Origin: Bolinopsis microptera
Taxonomy: Eukaryota; Ctenophora; Tentaculata; Lobata; Bolinopsidae
Assembly (NCBI RefSeq): GCF_026151205.1
Contig: NC_087080.1
Coordinates: forward strand, 7,047,096 to 7,111,095
Length of the DNA stretch: 64,000 nucleotides
Direction: 5' to 3'
Positions 56,901 through 64,000 of this stretch are shown in pieces (position 1 is the first letter of the stretch; each line of letters opens with the position of its first letter). The notes beneath the pieces were generated by a model. The model was not told the DNA's origin. It saw only the letters and a program-made list of their open reading frames with translations, and ran no database searches. A program made the translations under genes and the position numbers.

Positions 56901-58478
56901 TCTAAAGTGGTTGAAGGTAATGCAGTTAATGCAGCCAGAAGTGAGGCCTCCTGTTCGCTCATCTTATCTGGTTCTTGTAGGGGCTGAAGTTGCTTGTTAT
57001 TATTTGGTCATAATGATCACCATAAACGGCTAATATTCCTTTTGAATCGCATCATACGATATAAAAAGAATTCCTCCAAAATAATTAGACACTGACCGTA
57101 AAATTAGAGGTATCAGAAGGTTCTGAAGAGGAATTAGAATCTGCAACTGATGGTCTTATCAGCTCTCTAAGCTGCAACATCAGATCATCCTAGATTCAAG
57201 ATTGACATTAAAAATTAACGCCAAAACGTCTGATAAATCACCATAACAACGGGTGATATGACAAGTTTCAATCACTATTATAGTAGCTGGAATATTCATA
57301 ATTTTGGGTCAGAAAATGTTGAAATCTCTTCAAATTAGTAAAATAAGGACTCTTACATTGGGGGAAGTCTTGGTTTGAGACAGACTACTGTTAGGGACAG
57401 GGGGAGGAGTGGCTTTTTTGGCTGTCGTTACAAACTTGTTGTAAACGTTGATGTTGTGCTGTATGCAGGCGTAACAGGGCCTGAGATTTTGGGTTAACTT
57501 ACTACAATCACTATAGGTTAACCCCAGTCTCCAATGTAAATTCAAATAACTTTCAACAAAATTGAGGATGGAAAGATATGAAAAACGTGCGGCGGACGAT
57601 GCTAATGTACATTCTACACACTATTTTCAACTCACCCTGTAGTTAACTCAAACCCTAAATCTAAAAATGGCCCTGGTCCCTATCTGGATGGGATGTATTA
57701 GACAACTAACCTAGAGAGGAGTTGATGGGCAGCCCGTTCATTGGTTGCTAGTCTGAGCCAGGCAGGAGGAGAGAAAACCTCACATATCTCTGTGAAGTCC
57801 TGTCTTCTGGAGGATCTCAGCAAGTCTAACTCTCCACAGATCTGCAAAGCGGAAATGGTAAATGAGATTACGTGGTCCAGTGAAGAGACAATGTTTAAAA
57901 GTTGCCAAATGTTTGATGTGGCTGCTCTGTCAGTACTACAACTAGAGAAATGAAAAATGGAAGGTTGTACTGCTGAAAATAGGTTTAAACAAAGACTATT
58001 ACCTGCTGATACACGAAGCAGGGAATGTCAGGGACAAATGTGTTTTTTGACATAAGTTTCCTTACTTCTTCCTGCACCTGAAAGTGAAATCTTCAGCCAA
58101 ACACCAACACACGTTAAACAATATTCAAGTCTGGCTCTATTAACGTGTCTTGTTAACGTCTCACCGATGCAGTTTATAAAACGGGCTATTGAGTTTTGGC
58201 TTACTTGAAGACGGGTTCCCGACAGGTGATCATCGAAAATGTGGAATAATATACATCATGGTCGGAAACTTCAACTTACGATAAACAATAAAGCCGATCA
58301 TTATTATTAAAAAATGCTTACTTTTTGACATCTTTCCTCGAACGAAAGCTTCTGTCTCAAGTTCAGTCCTTTAAACGATAGGTAGATGCAGGTCCGAGCG
58401 AACTTGCAGTCGAGGGAGGGAATTGGGCTCAAACCATTAGCAGTGGGCACATCGTACATAGTGAGAAAACAGTGCGTG
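47934..58478 (-). CDS. unrecognised serine-rich protein, ~17 exons, ~900 aa
   Basis: Consistent GT-AG exons with matching phases chain from 58322-58478 down to a stop at 47934. The first exon has an ATG (MYDVPTANGL), but a good acceptor lies just 5' of it, so an upstream exon may exist. The N-terminal ~230 residues look helical, with conserved-looking stretches (CKFARTCIYLSFKG, FSPPAWLRLA, RPCYACIQHN). A 200-residue serine/glutamine-rich disordered region follows (56109-56740). Then come helical exons, a basic RKRRKV nuclear-type signal (about 55080) and an acidic C-terminal exon (47934-48276). This reads as a nuclear regulatory or scaffold protein, but I cannot name a family. The introns host a LamG gene on the opposite strand and a mariner-type element. 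Confidence 0.8.
49690..51520 (+). CDS. secreted LamG/pentraxin-like protein with coiled coil and duplicated C-terminal module
   Basis: Three exons: 49690-50854, 51061-51228, and from 51439 to a stop at about 51520. Residues 1-18 are a signal peptide (FLLLSLVTLSIAPSRGA). About 20-180 form a LamG/pentraxin-like jelly roll, with KGTWYHMCSTW, HYINGKELGS, LILGRW and LSPSEI motifs. About 225-350 are a coiled coil containing three full 28-residue repeats (ELEKSQADN, EEKDQNLE, ISNRLNST). Each repeat carries an NST N-glycosylation site. The C-terminus has two ~56-residue modules. The gene lies on the opposite strand inside an intron (about 48867-51968) of the serine-rich gene. The last few residues are uncertain because I could not settle one base of exon 3. 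Likely a secreted oligomeric binding protein. Confidence 0.85.
51253..51308. repeat. 15-bp repeat (AATTAATTATCTCAT)n
   Basis: Nearly four copies in the second intron of the LamG gene. Confidence 0.9.
52149..53321. mobile_element. mariner-type element with ~350-bp inverted terminal repeats
   Basis: The outer sequence GTGACTACCCACACGCAACC at the left is matched by its complement at the right. Similarity continues for about 350 bp on each side (for example GGGCGTGGC and TTTTCACTATTGTCTTCATA blocks). The flanks show a TA dinucleotide on both sides. The middle holds a transposase remnant. The element sits in an intron of the serine-rich gene, 33 bp from an exon. Confidence 0.88.
52501..52791 (+). 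pseudogene. mariner transposase C-terminal remnant
   Basis: A 96-codon frame includes FFLWGWVKDQLYKR, the conserved block after the last catalytic Asp of mariner-type transposases, and ends GRRQFEHLN like the family's C-terminus. The preceding proline/aspartate block, where the catalytic residue lies, is degenerate (TAPKTLSH instead of a PDL-type motif). The N-terminal DNA-binding part and first catalytic Asp are missing, so it cannot work alone. Confidence 0.85.
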
Positions 58479-59050
58479 CTGTGATAGGGAAAAGTTAGAA
58501 GGCAGTTAATACAAGACTTTTTTAGGCTGTGGAGTCAAAGAATCTTCTATGAAAGCTAGTGAGAAACCTTTTCCATTTCTATCTCAATTAAGTGACTTAA
58601 GTCTCACATCCATATTCACAAGTCACACGTGAAGAAACATCAGGGTAATCGAGAAGCGAAAGAGAGTCTCGCTTGTTTCTGAACTGTATTAAGACCACAA
58701 TTGAAATAAGCTTTCATTTGTTGTGAAGGGAACGACGTAAGCAATACACAGCCGATGATGTTCATTATTCGTGTAATCACTGATCACTGAGCCTGAATCA
58801 CTTTTACGTCACTGATCTCCAGATCTCTCGTTGGCAAGGATAAGCTTCATTGCGGCAGTATGCTTATGTGATACCTCGAAATTCAGCTGAAGAGAAATAT
58901 AATTTCCGAAACCTGCTAATTTGGAACCATAAAATTCATATTTCGGTAACCATCACAACTCTGATAGTTAAACATTTTGGAACGGTTGAAATATAACTCT
59001 TTACTAAAGCGTAAAGGGCATGAATAGCCAAAAGGTAGTGTTTTTTATCC
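58479..59050. other. upstream region of the serine-rich gene
   Basis: Holds the acceptor just 5' of the 58322-58478 exon and possibly an unrecognised first exon. No clear promoter motif is seen. Confidence 0.4.
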
Positions 59051-59250
59051 TTAAAGGGCGGTTCAACTTCAAATAATATTATTATTACGTATTATCACTT
59101 TTAGGCCGATTTAATCCCCTTCCGTAATCAGTTTTACACATATAGCTAATGTTATTGTGTTAAAATTACACTAGCGTTATCATTTAGAAAGTTAGAAACC
59201 CCCTCCCTACCAGTACCCATCAGTAATTAAGTAATATGTGAACGACCCCT
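59051..59250. mobile_element. degenerate relative of the 28720 MITE
   Basis: The right end ATGTGAACGACCCCT and the internal TCCGTAATCAGTTTTACACA and TTATTGTGTTAAAATTACAC stretches match 28720-28877. The left end is decayed. Confidence 0.7.
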
Positions 59251-59994
59251 CACTATTGCTACCATATTTAGTCCTGCAGGAGATATATAATATCTAAATA
59301 ATTTTGTGTGAAAAAAGGATGCATTTCCCCTATAGTACTACGACTACGAGTACGATATGTAACTGTGCATTTAGAAACCAAGACTGTAGAGTGTGGAGCC
59401 GGAGGTACACACAACTTTACATAACTTCAGTCGTTGTAATCCAACAATTTTGTAGATTGACTGACTATGCTTCATATTTTCAGGAATACTGGGCTTCATA
59501 TTTTAATGTTCACAGAAACATATCCATTGCATGCTTGTTAAAGTTCAACAAGTAAATTCCTACTACGAAAAGATAAATTATCACGCGGAAAATAATAACT
59601 GAGTCTAGGGAATAGAGTCATACCGTAACAAAAACAAAGGAGGACTGACGAACTACGAATGGCCGAAAAGGTGATACGTGAAATAAGACCGGGGCAGCCA
59701 GTTGGCAACGTAAAGAGTGGTTAACATGCAAATTTGTAATGGCTACATGCTACCTAACAAGCATCGAACCTCCAATTTGTGTCACGAGATATCCCTTGGC
59801 AACCACGTGGTATTACTTACATGTCCGTGTCACGTGATAGGTGGGTGTCATGGTAACTGCATAGCAACCACCTCCCATATTTCGTGACACGTGACGGCAT
59901 CCACCTCCCATATTTCGAGACTGCGACACGTACATGAGATGAAGTGAGGTCAGAGATAGTGAAATACTCATGGATAGTTTATATAGCTATCATA
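59251..59994. other. no gene seen
   Basis: Holds a pair of diverged CCACCTCCCATATTTCG copies with CACGTG-type boxes at 59800-59935; otherwise unremarkable. Confidence 0.45.
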
Positions 59995-60760
59995 CAGGGT
60001 GGGCCAAAAGTCAGTGTGCAAACGTTGGCCTTAATAGCTCAGTCACTGAGTGCCCAATTGAAATACTTCCTTCTGGTATGACTTAGTACCACCACTGGTT
60101 CGAGGAATTTGTCAACTCGAAAAATATTCGCGTTCATTTTTTTCAAATGGAGGTTCATTTTCACATTTTTTTGATAGTTTGGATAATCGGATCAAGCTAA
60201 ATGTTATTGAATTGTGTTTGGCCATTCGAATTACGTTTGCCCTGAAAGAATGAGAGTTCTAGCTTCTCAGATGACCGAGATATGAAGCATAACAAGCTTG
60301 TTCATTACGTGTGATCAGGTGATTGGTTTACCTAATCACGTGATAAGGTGACCCCGTTAACTACCCCGTTAAACATTATGGGAATTGTTAAGGGTGCCCA
60401 ATTAAGGTGTCGTGTCACGGTGTCACATAATCACCCAGTCAATTTGTTAACGAGATACACAAAATGCTTGTTAACTTCGTCATTTCTAATCCGTTTTGCC
60501 TCATTTTTTCAGATCATATGCAACATTTGATAATCTACCGTCTCTAAAAAAATTAGGCGTTCAGGATTTTCAGAGAAAACAATATAGGTGTTTTAATATT
60601 GAATGGGCGTGGTCTAAAATATTCGAATTTTCAAATTTTGACGACGGAATCCTCGAACCAGTAAGTACAGTATGCCATCTGCAAAGCAACAGCTCTCAAA
60701 TATAAAACTCAGCGGAGGTATAAGACCCAACGTTTGCACACTGACTTTTGGCCCACCCTG
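59995..60760. mobile_element. 766-bp mariner-type MITE with intact terminal repeats
   Basis: The left end CAGGGTGGGCCAAAAGTCAG, continuing TGTGCAAACGTT, is perfectly inverted at the right end. Both are flanked by TA (59993-59994 and 60761-60762). The interior is noncoding. A diverged, end-less copy of the interior lies at 20590-21000. Confidence 0.92.
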
Positions 60761-61446
60761 TATTTCTATACCTATCCTGTTCCTGTTGGATATGGAAATG
60801 GCGAGGAATATTGAAATCGATCAATAAATGTTTAATTTGTAGACTGTCAGCCCTGGATCTATAAATTTTGTAAATTTCCCATTTCCGTTCGGCGAAGATA
60901 AAAGAGCAAAGAAGGAGCAATCAACAAATAAATGGATGTCAAGGAAGAATTCGATTTGATCTGCACGATTTCATATCAGGGAAATACCAAAACTAATCAC
61001 AGTTATTGATAAGGATCCGCCTGCTTGTTGCAAAATTATAGGCAGCAAGATAACTGATATCAATTTATACAAGTGTGTATTGAGTTAATGATTGAAATTT
61101 AAACCATTTCGTTGTTAAATGTGTATCAAATCTTAAATCTTTGATTACAACAGGCATTGTTTGGTATTTGCAATATTTACATTTTTACAAAACTTTAAAC
61201 TCTGACAATTCATGAAGCTCAATAATAAACAACTTAACAACTCGCCACTTCATCTGCCCGGTATATAATAATCAATAATACGCATAAACAATCAATTTTT
61301 CTGAATTTCAAAATCTCAGTCTGCGAACTTGAATCCTGATTCTTGAGTCCTCATGCACGACATATTAAGTCACTACAACTCCGATTTCAGCTCTAAGCTA
61401 TAGGAGAACGTAACTGCATGATATGAAAAGCGTGAGAGTTGGGTTT
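60761..61446. other. no gene seen
   Basis: Downstream of the FAM194-type gene; AT-rich and likely holds its 3' UTR or polyadenylation signals. Several AATAAA-like motifs are present but none can be assigned. Confidence 0.4.
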
Positions 61447-63569
61447 TCATACAGCCAGAGTCACTCTGTTGCTACTCTCAGCAGCACTTTTTGATGGAGA
61501 TGTACCATTTCTACTCTCCAGGGTTTCTAAAGTTTTTTCTAACCGAACGTCTTCTGAAATAAGGATATTGTTACCAGGTTTAATGGTGGAACAATCAACA
61601 AACACATAGTGATCAACCGTATTGAGACGCATTGGGATGTCATGACCAAATATGATGATGAAAATCTTAAAACAAGTGGGTACAATGAGCATTTTATTAA
61701 CTATAAAAAGTAGAGATCAAAAACTTTAATTTCTAACAGACTAATTTTCAATACCAACCATGACCAAATAACAGAAAGAAAAGGATGAGAAATGAGAATT
61801 CAAGTCGTGCCTTATCGCAGTGTTATAATACACAAATAACAAATTAGTTTGTGTCTGCGACAAAGTCATAAAACGGATAAGCAGAAGGACATACTTAATA
61901 CTAATAATGAGGGCCATTTCAGGGTACAATACTATGTACCTCCTCATACCCTACATAATATAGTAAATGGTGATATGCATCAAGATCAACCATCAGGCAT
62001 GGGATGGTCATGACTCATGCTCCAATTCACAAACGATGTTATACCTATACCTTAGTCGGTAATATTATGGGGGGAGGGGGGAATTATGGGTGTTACAAAT
62101 ATGGACTGTTATAAATATGGTTCTTTGGCCCAAAAAGGACCAAATTAGACCCCCCATGATAATATTACCGACTAAGGTATTCCTCGAGACGATATAATTG
62201 ATATAATACGCGCGCATAATTCTGTCGTACTAAAAACGCACTATGAAAAGTTGTGATTCAAAAGTTAATTGCGCGCCTTACATAAAAAGTTTCAGTAGAC
62301 CCTTTTCAGTCCCTGTGGCTCATATGGATTTACATTTTCATTTTTAAATTCTTTGAAAATATCTGCTTCTTAAAAAATTGGCAACTTATCTCGTTCAAAT
62401 TGTTTGAAAACCACTGCTCATGCTTCTGGCTTCGAACTACAATGTCCACGTTTGAAGGTTGGGTTGTACTACAAAATATAGAAGACTTACTTTGGGTAAG
62501 ATGGTGCGCTGAATTGATGCAACTATTCAGTATTCGCAAATTGTCGCTGAAATAGAAAACTGTAGTGCGTCTGGTAAATTAAAAATGTATTTATTACTCT
62601 GGATTCTACAGTTAAAGTTCACAACAAAATTTGATTTTCTGTGTTATTTAATTACTTACTTAATTTCTTTTCTCGTTTCAACCAAATCTTTGTTATACTG
62701 GGTTAACTGCGGTTGTTCCAGTGGCTTTGCTGTGAGTTTCTGAAACAAAAAAACAATTTAAGTATCCAACGAGTAATTGTGATAAAGCTAAATAATTCTG
62801 GTAGTCTACTCACTGTCAATAATTGAGTTTTTAGATGAGCTACCGAAACAAGGAAATGAGGAACTAACAAAAATATTAACCTTTGTTCGAGAGCCGACGC
62901 AACATTTGAAGGTGTATCTCTTGTAATTGAAGACTAGAGTCTGTTGGTCCAAACTAACACATCTCATCGAAAAGTAAGGCGATATCTGAAGAAGATAAGA
63001 AACTTATTTAATTGTTCGTTTTAAATATAAAGCTAAAACGTTGGCAAAGAAATGTCAAAAAGATAAATTTTACTCCAATAACGATAAAATGTTATTATCA
63101 CGGATATGAAATAAGAAGAAGTAAGCACCTGGAAGTAGACAGGCTGGAAGGGAGGCGCGTGCACGTGCGGTGCAAACGCGTCCCACTCCCAGTGCTTGGT
63201 GCGCATCTCCCGCTTGTTGAACAGGTTTCCTTCGACTGGTGAGCATTGGTAATGAATCTGAAATATTTCAGTGAGCTTGTAATCACTTAATGTGTTATCA
63301 TTGTGAACTAACATACAGTTTTTATGGATGAAAAATATCTCAAAATAAAATCCACTAAGTATGATCGAACCGCACCACCCAAAAACCCCAAGATAAACAA
63401 AAGGTAAAAGTTGATAAAAAAGTGTTGGCTAAACTCGGGATAAGCCGTTTATAAAATGAACATACCGTCCCATTCGAGTGGAATACAGCTATACGACCAA
63501 GCTGGGAACACACGGCAAGAAGTTTCACATCAGAGTCACTATCATTTAACACATAATAACAGTAGATAC
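61447..63569 (-). CDS. FAM194-domain protein (ERICH6/C3orf20-like), 3' part
   Basis: Six exons were read on the minus strand: 63466-63569 (LLAVCSQLGRIAVFHSNGT), about 63129-63254 (TKHWEWDAFAPHVHAPPF), about 62880-62989, about 62661-62736, about 62490-62551 and the last exon ending at 61447. All junction phases agree. The order of a beta-rich 'cost-free' string, a WEWD/HAPPFQP block and a SMRCVSLDQQTLVF block matches the C-terminal FAM194 domain, a family of uncertain function reported in sperm or ciliated-cell proteins. The exon at 63569 begins in mid-codon, so the N-terminal half lies beyond the right edge of the window or in unrecognised exons. Confidence 0.7.
62050..62177. mobile_element. 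128-bp palindromic MITE in a FAM194-gene intron
   Basis: CCTTAGTCGGTAATATTAT at the left is inverted at the right (ATAATATTACCGACTAAGG), with TA on both flanks, as in Tc1/mariner-type MITEs. The interior contains G/C runs. Confidence 0.85.
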
Positions 63570-64000
63570 CTGTAATATTGAGTGATAGCGATGTTTGGAA
63601 AGTTGGAAAGTTAGAATGTTTTGGTCTTAACGGGGATTTACAATTTTGGAGCCTCACGATTTATCCAAACTTACGGATGAGCTATCCTATCGAACACGAA
63701 ATCTAACCTCTTTTTAAATTACGAGTCAGTAAAAGAATAGAAACAACGTAAGTTTAATATCTATTGAATAATGAATAACCAATTTAAGTTATCAGAATCA
63801 TTTTTTAATACTGTGACGAACGATCATAATAATATTATGTTACCATTAACTTCATTGTGACTCGGTAAAATCTATGTAAAGTACTAAGTAAGAGTGAGTC
63901 TTGTGTGTTCCAACAGACAAATTGTTATTTGTCCCATCTAAATCTTTTCTCCTTTTTCTCTTTTCTCTTACTTCTCTTATTTCTCTTATTTCTCTCATCA
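63570..64000. other. upstream intron or 5' region of the FAM194-type gene
   Basis: No further exon was recognised. A CT-rich run (TTCTCTTATT units) lies at 63945-63996. Confidence 0.4.

Overview
The window is nuclear DNA of an animal, most likely an early-branching or marine invertebrate; cnidarian-like is a guess from gene and transposon content, not shown. The base composition is AT-rich, genes are split by many short GT-AG introns, three eukaryotic-type tRNA-Lys genes are present, and much of the intergenic and intronic DNA is transposon debris and simple repeat. No bacterial-style operon is seen.

Layout. 1-6398 is mostly empty (one possible exon, a 9-bp minisatellite). 6399-20317 (minus) is a well supported EDEM3-like gene: signal peptide, GH47 mannosidase-like domain and PA domain. 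Three tRNA-Lys(CTT) genes lie in its introns on the same strand, and a complete intronless gene for a secreted PAN/lectin-like/sushi-like protein sits in its third intron. 20590-24690 is a transposon graveyard: a mariner-type MITE relic, a decayed LINE reverse transcriptase, a large palindrome, a hAT-type MITE with intact 8-bp target duplication, and a 5'-truncated non-LTR retrotransposon whose last 425+ codons (zinc knuckle plus restriction-like endonuclease) are still open. 25500-28080 carries GC-rich mosaic repeats and a 126-bp satellite. 29245-39622 (minus) is a MAP-kinase-interacting kinase (MNK) gene with the family's DFD motif; its first large intron holds a 255-bp (CT)n tract and several minisatellites. 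43300-47300 is a second block of the same mosaic repeats, including a large foldback. 47934-58478 (minus) is a ~900-codon, 17-exon gene for a serine-rich protein I do not recognise. One of its introns contains, on the opposite strand, a secreted LamG/pentraxin-like coiled-coil gene; another contains a mariner-type element with ~350-bp inverted repeats. 61447-63569 (minus) is the 3' part of a FAM194-domain gene that continues off the right edge.

The host genes belong to unrelated processes: ER glycoprotein quality control, translational control by MNK, and a FAM194 protein of unclear role. The two nested secreted-protein genes are lineage-type extracellular proteins. I found no gene cluster that looks like a single new system. 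The most original signals are the exon-by-exon module duplication in the LamG gene, the shuffled hairpin-rich mosaic repeats shared by two loci, and the retrotransposon with a hairpin-repeat 3' tail. All exon models come from reading frames and splice sites by eye; two junctions in the EDEM3-like gene are not resolved.
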